A stretch of DNA of 7,293 nucleotides from HyVt-337 sp964428895 (GCA_964428895.1 CAYRZU010000112.1:1-7293); one strand, 5' to 3'; numbered from the stretch's first letter, positions 1 through 6,584 are shown. The notes: generated by a model not told the origin, from the letters alone. Numbers and translations: made by a program.

Positions 1-974
1 CGCTCGGTCACCGACGCCAGCATGATGTTCATGATGCCGATGCCGCCGACCAGCAAACTGATGCCCGCGATCGACCCCAGCACGATGTTGAACATCCGCT
101 TGTTCTTCTCGGCCTGTCGCAGCAGCGTCAGCGGCACGGCGACCCGATAGTCCTGTCGCTTGTGGAACCGCCTCAGCAAAGCCTGAATCGCCTCGGCGGC
201 CGGTTCGACGTCGTCTTCCGATTCGACCTCCACGATAATCTGATGCAGCTCGACGCGTTCGCTCTCCCGGCTGCCGGCGGTTCGGCGGTACATATTGTCC
301 CCGTAGCGCTGCCGGGCAAAGCTGAGCGGAATGTAGGCGTCCACGTTCTGGTCGGGGGCCTGAATGCTTCCGCTGACTTCCTCGCTACGGACAATGCCGA
401 TCACCTCGTAATGGTGCTGGCCAATGCGGATCGACTCCCCCACCACGTGCTCGGTCGCCAGCAGCCGCCGGGCTCCGTGCTCGGTCAACACGCATACGTT
501 GGCTCGCCGCTCGGAGTCGCGTTGAGTCAAGGCCCGCCCGACGAGCATGTCCCGCTTGACCAATTGGAACCACTCCGGCGTCGTGCCGACGATCCGAAGC
601 TCCAACGCCCGCTCGCCCAGGCGGCCGTCCTTGCGGATGACCTTCACCGGAACCGTGCGGACCACGCTGCCGATGCCCAGGCGGATCCGTTCGTCATCCT
701 CGTAGAGCAGGCCGTACATGCTTAAGAAGCCCTGCTGGGCGCCGGCGTTCTCATCGGCGGTGGGCTTGATCGACTCCAGCATGATATTCTTGACCCCGAG
801 CTTCTCAAGCTGGGCCATCACCTCGCGACTGGCGCCTTCGCCGATCGACAGCATCGCAATCACGCTGCCAACGCCGAAGACCACACCCAACACCGTCAGC
901 AGTGACCGCAGCTTGTGGAGCATCAACGTCTTGATGCCCAGGCGAACGTTGCGAATGACCCGCCACTGTCGCAT
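1..974 (-). CDS. MacB-type ABC transporter permease (3' part cut by window edge)
   Basis: This is the membrane subunit of a MacAB-like tripartite efflux pump. The open frame runs from ATG at 974 to the left edge without a stop: 324 full codons plus a partial Arg codon. Visible parts are a cytoplasmic N-terminus, a first membrane segment at about residues 22-43 (LRSLLTVLGVVFGVGSVIAM), a large periplasmic MacB_PCD-like domain at about 45-285, and the start of the second membrane segment at about 297-320. The last residues, GIGIMNIMLASVTE, match the conserved motif that opens the FtsX-type core of MacB permeases. About 80-90 C-terminal residues with two more membrane segments should lie outside the window. 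The start overlaps the ATPase stop as TGATG. Upstream GGAGG and GAGGG stretches can serve as ribosome binding sites. E. coli MacB fuses ATPase and permease; here they are separate genes. Family call is firm; substrate is unknown. Confidence 0.95.
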   Translation of the reverse strand, partial: MRQWRVIRNVRLGIKTLMLHKLRSLLTVLGVVFGVGSVIAMLSIGEGASREVMAQLEKLGVKNIMLESIKPTADENAGAQQGFLSMYGLLYEDDERIRLGIGSVVRTVPVKVIRKDGRLGERALELRIVGTTPEWFQLVKRDMLVGRALTQRDSERRANVCVLTEHGARRLLATEHVVGESIRIGQHHYEVIGIVRSEEVSGSIQAPDQNVDAYIPLSFARQRYGDNMYRRTAGSRESERVELHQIIVEVESEDDVEPAAEAIQALLRRFHKRQDYRVAVPLTLLRQAEKNKRMFNIVLGSIAGISLLVGGIGIMNIMLASVTE

Positions 975-1693
975 CAGCCCTCGCCCTCCATGCGTTCGAT
1001 CTGCCCGTCGACCATGTGAAGTTGGTGAGTGGCGTATCCGGCGACGTCCATCTCGTGGGTGACCATGATGATGGTCCGCCCCTCGGCGTTCAGTTGCGCC
1101 AGCAAGGCCATAATCTGCTCGCCGGTGCCGCTGTCGAGGTTGCCGGTGGGTTCATCGACCAGCAGCACCTCCGGCGCGTTGGCCAGCGACCGGGCCACCG
1201 CCACGCGCTGCTGCTGTCCGCCGGACAGTTCGGTCGGCCGATGCTCCAGACGGTCGGCCAGACCGACCATATCGGCCAGTTCGCGGGCGCGGGCGGCGCT
1301 GGCCGGGGCCTCCCAGCCCATATAGAACAGCGGCAGCTCGATGTTCTCGGCCACCGTCAGTTGTGGGATCAGGTTGAAGCTTTGAAAGATGAACCCCAGC
1401 TTTTGCAGGCGAATATCGCTCAGTTCGTCATCGGTCAGTCGGCTGACATCGCGCCCGTCCAGGGCGTAGTGGCCGTGGGTGGGTCGGTCCAAACACCCCA
1501 GCAGGTTCAGCAGCGTGCTCTTGCCCGATCCGCTGGGGCCCATGACGGCCCAGAAGCTGCCCCGCTTGAACGACATGCTCACGCCGTTCAGGGCCCGGAC
1601 CTGCACCACCCCCATGTCGTAGACCTTGTGCACGTCGCGAAGCGCCACGACCACGTCCGACTCCAACGACGGGAATAGTGTGTCCGAGCTCAT
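974..1693 (-). CDS. ABC transporter ATPase subunit, MacB/LolD type
   Basis: A cytoplasmic ATPase that powers the adjacent permease. The protein has 239 residues, normal for a stand-alone MacB/LolD-class nucleotide-binding subunit. All motifs are intact: Walker A GPSGSGKST at 52-60, Q-loop Gln104 in FQSFNLIPQLTVAEN, signature LSGGQQQR at 156-163, Walker B LLVDE at 177-181 with catalytic Glu181, D-loop GNLD at 184-187, and switch His213 in VTHE. The FNLIP-LTVAENIELPL stretch is typical of the lipoprotein-release/macrolide-efflux clade, whose members work on substrates in the periplasm or outer leaflet instead of importing nutrients. The ATG at 1693 overlaps the adaptor stop as ATGA and has no clear Shine-Dalgarno, which suggests termination-reinitiation. 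The 3' end overlaps the permease start by one base. Confidence 0.97.
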   Translation of the reverse strand: MSSDTLFPSLESDVVVALRDVHKVYDMGVVQVRALNGVSMSFKRGSFWAVMGPSGSGKSTLLNLLGCLDRPTHGHYALDGRDVSRLTDDELSDIRLQKLGFIFQSFNLIPQLTVAENIELPLFYMGWEAPASAARARELADMVGLADRLEHRPTELSGGQQQRVAVARSLANAPEVLLVDEPTGNLDSGTGEQIMALLAQLNAEGRTIIMVTHEMDVAGYATHQLHMVDGQIERMEGEG

Positions 1694-3339
1694 GGCTTGG
1701 TGTCGGCCGGCGGAGTTGTCGGCTCGGCCGTTGTGGCGCCCGCCGGCTTGGTCGTGGGCTCGCCTTGTCGGCGGCGGTCCGGGCGCCCTGCGCCTTCCGG
1801 ACGATCCGGGCCCGTCGATGATTCCGCCAACGGCGGCGCCAGCAGGACCTTCTCGCCTTCCCTCAGGCCGCTGATGATGTGAACCATGCGATTATTATCC
1901 AAGCCGATCTCAACGGGTCGGGCTACAACGTCATCGCCGCTCTGAACGTAGACCATGGGCTGTCCGTTGACCCGCACCACCGACTGGACCGGCACGTAGA
2001 TGGCCGCGTCATATCTCTCCACCACGATCCGGGCCTTGCAGTTCATGCCGATCCTCAGACCTTCACCGTCGCCCTCCAAATGGATATCGGTGCGGTATTC
2101 CTTCAGGTCCGGGTTCAGCCACGCGCTGCGGGCGTCCGGCAGGAGATCGATTTCCGCCACCCGCGCCGAAAAGATACGGTCGGGCAACGCGTCCACGGTC
2201 ACTTGCACCGGCATCCCGGGCTTAACCTTGCGGATGCTGGCTTCGGGGATGTTCACCTCCGCCATCATGGAACTGGTCGTCGGCAGGTAGATCAGCTCTT
2301 GGCCTTCCCGGACCTCTTGGCCCTCAGACAACGGCTCGGACATGTGTCGCCATCGCCCGCTACCGGTGGTGGAATAGACCACCATCCCGCCGACCGGGGC
2401 GCGGATTTCACAGTTGGTTATCTGGTCCATGACCTTCTTGAGTCGCAACTCGTTCCGCTCGTGGTCGGCCTGCTTGGCCTCCAGGGTCGCCTGGGCCTGG
2501 CGGTTGTTACGGACCGCCGCCCGGCGCGTGCGTTCCAGGGCCTTTTCTGTCTGCTCCACGTCGCTTTCGAGTTCCGCCAGTTGCCGCTCGTGCGTGTACT
2601 CCTTGAGCACCGCCAGTCGCCTCTCGGCAAGCTGGAGGTCGAGCTGGCTCTTTTGGAGCGCCAGTTCGTCGGCCTGCAGTTCGGTCTGGGTGATGTAGCC
2701 CTCGCCTTCCAGCCGGGTGGACCACTCCAACTTGTCCACCGCCCGTTCGAGTTCCTCTCGCGCGATGGTGATGTCCGCCTCGGCCTTTTGGATCTGCTCG
2801 GGGTAATCGCCCTTGACGTATTTCTTCAGATCGAGTCGAGCCAGCTTGTAGTTCAGTTCCGCCACGGAGACATCGCTCTGGCCCTGGCTTTCGGTTAGGG
2901 CCAGGTCCTCTTCGGCCTTGACCAGGCCGGCCTTGGCGTTATGGACGGCGATCTCATTGGAGATCTTGGCATCTTCGAAGCCACTGGCGTCTAATTGCAC
3001 CAGCAAGTCGCCCTCGGCGACGTCCACACCCTCGTCAATCAGCCAGAGGATCTTGGCTTGACCCCAGACTTGGCTCTTGACGATGACCGGGTCACGGTTC
3101 TTGATCGTACCGGACTCCACGATGTCGATGGTCATGGGCCCGCGCTGCGCGATGAACACCGGGGCGCGCTGACTGTTGTCGTCGCCGCGGAACCACAGCG
3201 CATACACGCCGGCCGTAATGGCCACGCAGGCCAGCAGCACCACCGCCCAGATCACAGGCCACCTGCGTGGCAGCCTGGCGGGATCAGTTGTCGTCGGAAT
3301 GTCCGGAGGGGTCGAACTCATGCCACAATCCATCATCAT
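1690..3339 (-). CDS. Periplasmic adaptor (HlyD/MacA-type membrane fusion protein) of the efflux pump
   Basis: This protein links the inner-membrane ABC complex to the TolC-like duct. The longest frame is 549 residues. A short cytoplasmic head is followed by a membrane anchor at about 27-50 (WPVIWAVVLLACVAITAGVY), so it is anchored, not freely periplasmic. A first half-lipoyl strand lies near 82-120, then a long heptad-rich coiled coil at about 125-308. The second half-lipoyl strand is at 310-322 (CEIRAPVGGMVVY), followed by beta-barrel and membrane-proximal domains at about 355-500. The Pro/Thr-rich tail 505-549 (EPTTKP, EPTTPP) looks disordered and is longer than in E. coli MacA (about 370 residues). 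Start choice is open: ATGs lie at 3339, 3336, 3333 and 3321. A weak AGGT just upstream favours 3336 or 3333. Any of them overlaps the TolC 3' end, so translation is likely coupled. Confidence 0.93.
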   Translation of the reverse strand: MMMDCGMSSTPPDIPTTTDPARLPRRWPVIWAVVLLACVAITAGVYALWFRGDDNSQRAPVFIAQRGPMTIDIVESGTIKNRDPVIVKSQVWGQAKILWLIDEGVDVAEGDLLVQLDASGFEDAKISNEIAVHNAKAGLVKAEEDLALTESQGQSDVSVAELNYKLARLDLKKYVKGDYPEQIQKAEADITIAREELERAVDKLEWSTRLEGEGYITQTELQADELALQKSQLDLQLAERRLAVLKEYTHERQLAELESDVEQTEKALERTRRAAVRNNRQAQATLEAKQADHERNELRLKKVMDQITNCEIRAPVGGMVVYSTTGSGRWRHMSEPLSEGQEVREGQELIYLPTTSSMMAEVNIPEASIRKVKPGMPVQVTVDALPDRIFSARVAEIDLLPDARSAWLNPDLKEYRTDIHLEGDGEGLRIGMNCKARIVVERYDAAIYVPVQSVVRVNGQPMVYVQSGDDVVARPVEIGLDNNRMVHIISGLREGEKVLLAPPLAESSTGPDRPEGAGRPDRRRQGEPTTKPAGATTAEPTTPPADTKP

Positions 3340-5311
3340 CTACCTGCAATACGCCCATGTCACGCTGCAGGCTCAGTTCGGCTACACGATAGTCTACCAG
3401 CGCCGCGGTCAAAGCGTTCTGGGCATCCACCAGAGCTTGCTGGGCTTCTAGAACGTCCCGAACCTGGGCCCGGCCGGCCTTGAGGAACAGGGCCGTGCTT
3501 TCCACGCGAACGTCGGCCAGTTCGGCCGCTTCAACTTGAATCCGATAGCTCTCCCGGGCCTGCAACAACGTGCGCAAGGCGTTGCGGACCTCCAGCTTGA
3601 TCTGGTCTTCCAGTTCCTGAACGTTGCGGACCGACCGCTCCAGGGAGATGTAGGTTTCGCGGTAGGCGTCCTGCTCAGCGGTTCGTTCCATGGGCAAGTC
3701 CACGTTCAGCCCGAAGGTGTAGACGCCGTGCTCCGGCCGAAGCGCTGCGTCGGCCAGCCCGGCCGTGCCGATCGCCCGGCGGGCGCCGGCCCGGCCCGAG
3801 CCGACCAGTTCCAGCCCCATCTCCAGGGCATTGGCGGCCACGACCACCTTCCGCTGGGCGTCGTAGACCTCCCCCACCGACGTCTGCAGATCCAGCCGAT
3901 TGGCCAGGGCGATCACGACGGCCTCGGCGGCCGGCATCTCCAGCGGGCCGGCGCCATCGTAGCTGGGCGGGACAATTTGGGCGGCCCCGTCGGGTTGGCC
4001 GGTCTCGGCCGACTCGGCGATTTCAAGAATTTCGTCGGCCATGTCCGGCTGGGTGGTCGGCTCTTCGACGTCGCTCAGAGCGGGCTCTTCGACGTCGCTC
4101 AGAGCGGGTTGGGTGGTTGGGGCGTCCGGCGCATCGGTGTCGTCCATGCCGACGTGTTCAGCGGCGGCCTCGGCCAAACGGAGCAGTTCATCGCGATCCA
4201 ACTCGATGGTCGCGTCGGTGGGCAGGCCCAGCGTGATCTTGAACTGGTCCAACCGCTGGGCGTAGGTCTGTTGGGCGGCGATCCACGTATCGCGGGCCCG
4301 AAGCGCGTCCTGGCGGGCCTGGTCGGCCTCCATCTCGGGCAGTCGGCCCGCCTCGGCCAGGCGATGGGTGCGCTGCGTGCCGGCGACCAATCGCTCGTAG
4401 TTCTCCAGCTCGTTCTGTACGCGGTCGGCCTGCTGCAGAACGGACAGATACTCACTGGCCACCCGCACCGCCAAGACCCGTTTGAACCGCTCCAACGCGT
4501 AGAGGCTGTAGACCACGTTCCGCTCGGCCTGGGTCAGCGGTTCGGTCACGATGTGGCGCCCGGCGCCTCGCATCAGCGGGATCGTCAGCGTGGCGTCGGC
4601 CAACAGGCCGAACGAGGAGCGACCTTCGTTGGTGATCAGGTTGGCCAGGTCCAGCGCCAGCCCGGCGGTGATGACCGAGCCGGTCTTGAGCTTCTTGGTC
4701 CAATCGAACTCGGCGCTGCCCTCGGTGCCTTTGACCTGGGCATCATGGGCGAGATTCTGAACGTGCAGTCCGGTCAGCACGCCGTTGAAGGTATGGCGGA
4801 ACTCGTCATCGGCGACATCCCAATCGAGGGCGGCCTGATAGACGGTCTCCTTGCGGGTCTGGTACTCGCGGGAATTGCGGGCGGCAATCTGCAGCGTGTC
4901 GATCAGCGTCAGCTTCAGCACCTCCGGCAAGGGCGGCTCGGGCGGGCCCACGTCCGGCGGGGCTGTGGGCGGGTAGTCGGCCTCGGGCCAGTGGGGAATC
5001 CGCTCCAACTGATCGGTGCCCAGGCCGGCCTCGGAGCTGACCGGCAGGTCCTGGTCGATCATCAGCCGGCGACGGAGCGTGTCGATGGGGCGCTCGACGG
5101 TGAAGGGGTTTTCATACCCGAGCTCCTCCGCCCGTTCGCGTTCGATGATACCGGTGGCGCAGCGGTCGGCCTCGCGCCGATACCACGTGGGGCTGCAGCT
5201 TGAAACAAGGAAAACCACGGCCGCCAGCGCGCACAGATACAGTGCGGCTGTGGACCGGGGTCTTTCCGTGGCCGTCCCTGGCCAAAATTGGCCGGAAGAC
5301 CTAGTACGCAT
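3284..5311 (-). CDS. TolC-family outer-membrane efflux lipoprotein
   Basis: The outer-membrane duct of the pump, 675 residues against about 430-500 for ordinary TolC/OprM proteins. The N-terminus has a basic stretch, a hydrophobic core at about 22-37 and a lipobox VSSC with Cys39, so it should be a lipidated, OprM-like protein. Residues 40-130 are a lineage-type extension with a Pro-rich end. The first outer-membrane efflux domain is at about 131-385 and the second at about 455-655. Both have long helical hairpins, for example LAEAGRLPEMEADQARQDAL at 318-337 and a KAGRAQVRDVLEAQQALVDA stretch at 611-630, the usual TolC-repeat signature. They are joined by an acidic linker at about 386-455 that holds two copies of ALSDVEEP flanked by TTQP. 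The ATG at 5311 is the only ATG upstream of the signal peptide, with an in-frame stop five codons above it. First gene of the operon; its 3' end overlaps the adaptor start. Confidence 0.94.
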   Translation of the reverse strand: MRTRSSGQFWPGTATERPRSTAALYLCALAAVVFLVSSCSPTWYRREADRCATGIIERERAEELGYENPFTVERPIDTLRRRLMIDQDLPVSSEAGLGTDQLERIPHWPEADYPPTAPPDVGPPEPPLPEVLKLTLIDTLQIAARNSREYQTRKETVYQAALDWDVADDEFRHTFNGVLTGLHVQNLAHDAQVKGTEGSAEFDWTKKLKTGSVITAGLALDLANLITNEGRSSFGLLADATLTIPLMRGAGRHIVTEPLTQAERNVVYSLYALERFKRVLAVRVASEYLSVLQQADRVQNELENYERLVAGTQRTHRLAEAGRLPEMEADQARQDALRARDTWIAAQQTYAQRLDQFKITLGLPTDATIELDRDELLRLAEAAAEHVGMDDTDAPDAPTTQPALSDVEEPALSDVEEPTTQPDMADEILEIAESAETGQPDGAAQIVPPSYDGAGPLEMPAAEAVVIALANRLDLQTSVGEVYDAQRKVVVAANALEMGLELVGSGRAGARRAIGTAGLADAALRPEHGVYTFGLNVDLPMERTAEQDAYRETYISLERSVRNVQELEDQIKLEVRNALRTLLQARESYRIQVEAAELADVRVESTALFLKAGRAQVRDVLEAQQALVDAQNALTAALVDYRVAELSLQRDMGVLQVDDDGLWHEFDPSGHSDDN
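4059..4108. repeat. Tandem pair of a 24-bp palindromic repeat inside the TolC gene
   Basis: Positions 4060-4083 and 4084-4107 are identical 24-mers. Each begins GCTCTTCGACGTCG and ends CTCAGAGCGG. Identity at period 24 continues for 26 bases, from 4059-4084 against 4083-4108. Each unit has inverted ends, GCTCT and AGAGC (4060-4064 with 4077-4081), and an inner CGACGTCG palindrome. Because 24 is a multiple of three, the array stays in frame and encodes ALSDVEEP twice (residues 403-418). TTQP codons flank it on both sides. It resembles, from memory, the short palindromes of form GCCCTTCGAC...CAGGGC that occur in many copies in environmental bacterial genomes and give LSEVEG peptides. That link is a recollection and needs a genome count. 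Confidence 0.85.
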
Positions 5312-5316
5312 AAGAT

Positions 5317-5335
5317 TAAGTACCTAAGGTGCTTA
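5317..5335 (-). promoter_or_regulatory. Near-perfect dyad just upstream of the TolC start (candidate operator or leader hairpin)
   Basis: On the plus strand the arms are TAAGTACCT (5317-5325) and AGGTGCTTA (5327-5335), separated by one base and complementary at 8 of 9 positions. The dyad ends 6 bp before the ATG at 5311. On the mRNA it includes the only AGG near that start, so it could bind a dimeric repressor as DNA or mask the ribosome binding site as RNA. A one-base centre is too tight for an RNA hairpin without opening some pairs, so a DNA operator is the slightly better reading. Function is inferred only from symmetry and position. Confidence 0.4.
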
Positions 5336-5430
5336 TCGCCGTCACACAGATCGTCTTCGCTACGTCCCCTGCGCGTAGCAGCGGCGCACCATGAGGCATG
5401 TATCGACGTTTTCGCCCCTTCCCCTACACA

Positions 5431-5454
5431 TTTAAACCCTTGTTTATTCAAGGG
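5431..5454 (-). terminator. Possible weak terminator hairpin after the epimerase gene
   Basis: Read on the minus strand, a perfect 6-bp stem CCCTTG/CAAGGG with a 6-nt AATAAA loop is followed by TTTAAA. It lies about 80 bp past the epimerase stop at 5535. The stem is short and the T-run is only three bases, so it may be a poor terminator or merely a structured spacer ahead of the efflux operon. Confidence 0.3.
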
Positions 5455-5534
5455 CTTACAGACAATTGTGGTGAATCTGGTTTTGCAGATTTCGGGGCGA
5501 TTCAGCCCTCCCCCGCCATGGTCTTGTCGCGCGC

Positions 5535-6383
5535 CTACGCCAATCCGTGCTTGGCCTGCATTTCCCGGATGAAGGCGACGCCTTCCTTTAATAGCGTGTC
5601 GCCGTCGGGGGCGAGCTGGCGCCACACCCAGGTGTTCATGTTGTCGGTGCAGTCGACGAAGCTTTCCAGCGCCGCAAAGCCCTGGTAGTTGATCTCCGCC
5701 AGGGCTTTGAAAATGCCGTCCCAGTCAACCAAGCCCGTCCCCGGGATGCCGCGGTCGTTCTCGCAGAGATGGTAGTGGATCAGATTGTCGCCGGCGGCGA
5801 GGGTGGCGTCGTAGAAGCTCTTTTCCTCGATGTTCATGTGGTAGGTGTCGAGGTGGACCTTCACGTTCGGCTCGCCAATCATGGCCTTGAGCCTCAGCGC
5901 CTGCTCGCAGGTGTTGACCAGGTAGGTCTCGTAGCGGTTGACGGGCTCGAGGCCGACCGGCATGTCGAACTCGGCCGCGAGCTGGGCCACTTGCCGCAAG
6001 TTCTCGGCCGACCACTTCCACGCGTCCTCGGTGGGGCGCTTGATGGTCTGCTTGACGTGCTGGGAGTAGATCACGCCCGAAAAGCTCTGCGAGCCGATCT
6101 CCCCTGCCGCCCGCACGCAGGCCAGCAGGTATTCCAGCCCCTTGGCCCGGATGGCCGGATCGTCGCTGGTGATATCGGTATCGCCCAGCAGCACCGTGGA
6201 GTTGACCACGCCCAGATCGCAGTCGGCCAGCCGCTTCTTGACGGCCGCGGCATCGAACGTGTCCAAACACATCAGCGGGATCTCGATGAAATCCAAGCCG
6301 AGCTTCTTGACCCGGTCGATCAGATCCAGCGTGTCGTTCGACCACTGCGAACACCAAGCGTAAGCGTGTATGCCGAGCTTCAT
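5535..6383 (-). CDS. Ketose 3-epimerase, D-tagatose/D-allulose 3-epimerase family
   Basis: A cytoplasmic TIM-barrel sugar isomerase of 282 residues, the usual length for the family (about 280-300). The family interconverts free ketoses at C3, such as D-tagatose/D-sorbose and D-fructose/D-allulose, using a divalent metal, usually Mn2+. The four metal/catalytic residues are present in their motifs: Glu146 (GLEPVNRYETYLVNT), Asp179 (VHLDTYHMNIEE), His205 (HYHLCEND) and Glu240 (ALESF). From memory, the Pseudomonas cichorii enzyme uses Glu152, Asp185, His211 and Glu246, a constant offset of six. Arg211 in ENDRGIPGTG also fits substrate binding. The ATG at 6383 is chosen over one at 6602 because of a strong AGGAAGG six bases upstream, because MKLGIHAYAW is the normal family start, and because the longer frame would run across the divergent gene's start. 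Exact substrate is not determined; hydroxypyruvate isomerase-like relatives are less likely. Confidence 0.93.
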   Translation of the reverse strand: MKLGIHAYAWCSQWSNDTLDLIDRVKKLGLDFIEIPLMCLDTFDAAAVKKRLADCDLGVVNSTVLLGDTDITSDDPAIRAKGLEYLLACVRAAGEIGSQSFSGVIYSQHVKQTIKRPTEDAWKWSAENLRQVAQLAAEFDMPVGLEPVNRYETYLVNTCEQALRLKAMIGEPNVKVHLDTYHMNIEEKSFYDATLAAGDNLIHYHLCENDRGIPGTGLVDWDGIFKALAEINYQGFAALESFVDCTDNMNTWVWRQLAPDGDTLLKEGVAFIREMQAKHGLA

Positions 6384-6389
6384 GATAGG

Positions 6390-6396
6390 CCTTCCT
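6390..6396 (-). promoter_or_regulatory. Ribosome binding site of the epimerase gene
   Basis: AGGAAGG on the minus strand lies six bases before the ATG at 6383. It is the strongest Shine-Dalgarno in the window and settles the start against the longer in-frame extension to 6602. Confidence 0.85.
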
Positions 6397-6439
6397 TTCG
6401 CCGGTGAGTCTATCGCACTGGATGGGCACAATGCCAGAC

Positions 6440-6465
6440 GTAGGGTGCGTGCTCTGCACGCACGC
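6440..6465. repeat. Perfect palindrome of REP-like type in the divergent intergenic region
   Basis: GTGCGTGC (6445-6452) and GCACGCAC (6456-6463) form a perfect 8-bp stem with a three-base TCT loop, preceded by GTAGG. The form GTAGGGTGCG...CGCAC resembles dispersed intergenic palindromes I recall from many bacterial genomes. It has no T-run on either side, so it is not an ordinary terminator. It lies about 60 bp upstream of the epimerase start and upstream of the right-facing promoter. Only one copy is in this window, so its repeat status is inference. Confidence 0.6.
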
Positions 6466-6486
6466 TGATCGGATCTACGCAACCCC

Positions 6487-6515
6487 TTGCGACCGCGTTC
6501 CGCCGCGAGTACAAT
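6487..6515 (+). promoter_or_regulatory. Sigma-70-like promoter for the LEPR-motif gene
   Basis: TTGCGA (6487-6492) and TACAAT (6510-6515) are separated by exactly 17 bases. The -10 matches consensus at 5 of 6 positions and the -35 at 4 of 6. Transcription would begin near 6522, giving a leader of about 60 bases before the ATG at 6585. This is the best promoter candidate in the window, though planctomycete promoter rules are poorly known. Confidence 0.55.
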
Positions 6516-6539
6516 TGGGCTCAAAGGGATAAGGGTATT

Positions 6540-6574
6540 CGCAGGACGGAGCCACTTCCTTAACACATCCTGCG
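6540..6574 (+). promoter_or_regulatory. Leader hairpin abutting the ribosome binding site of the LEPR-motif gene
   Basis: CGCAGGA (6540-6546) pairs perfectly with TCCTGCG (6568-6574) around a 21-nt loop, and a T-G wobble can extend the stem by one pair. The 3' arm ends on the first G of the GGGAG ribosome binding site, so the stem could limit ribosome access. It lies downstream of the predicted transcription start and so would be in the mRNA. A long loop lowers its stability; function is inferred. Confidence 0.35.
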
Positions 6575-6578
6575 GGAG
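6574..6578 (+). promoter_or_regulatory. Ribosome binding site of the LEPR-motif gene
   Basis: GGGAG lies six bases before the ATG at 6585. It favours this start over the in-frame ATG at 6609. The ATG at codon 31 would remove most of the LEPR motif and is excluded. Confidence 0.7.
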
Positions 6579-6584
6579 ATTGCC

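Larger units (their letters stand above)
5312..5534. other. Intergenic region between the efflux operon and the epimerase
   Basis: This 223-bp stretch has no credible gene and is visibly more AT-rich than the flanking coding DNA. It should hold the efflux-operon promoter and the 3' end of the epimerase transcript. I see four small inverted repeats: TAAGTACCT/AGGTGCTTA at 5317-5335, GCTACG/CGTAGC at 5359-5364 with 5374-5379 (9-nt loop), CCCTTG/CAAGGG at 5437-5454, and AATCTG/CAGATT at 5474-5491. On the minus strand I could not find a -35/-10 pair with acceptable spacing, so no promoter is assigned. Confidence 0.6.

Noticed and set aside
1016..2898. Long plus-strand open frames opposite the ATPase (1016-1678) and adaptor (1879-2898)
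   Set aside because: Both lie antisense to genes with intact motifs; their translations are low in structure and rich in His/Gly/Leu/Val, typical of reverse-complement shadows.
4059..4108. CRISPR-like repeats
   Set aside because: The two copies are directly adjacent with no spacer and lie inside a coding frame.
3536..5203. A 555-codon plus-strand open frame opposite the TolC gene
   Set aside because: It is antisense to a clearly conserved lipoprotein gene, lacks recognisable domains, and is explained by high-GC codon bias.
5769..6407. Plus-strand open frame opposite the epimerase
   Set aside because: The minus-strand frame has all active-site motifs; this is its shadow.
6384..6440. Sigma-54 or sigma-70 promoter for the epimerase on the minus strand
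   Set aside because: TGGCAT and TAGACT are visible, but neither has a partner element at an acceptable distance.
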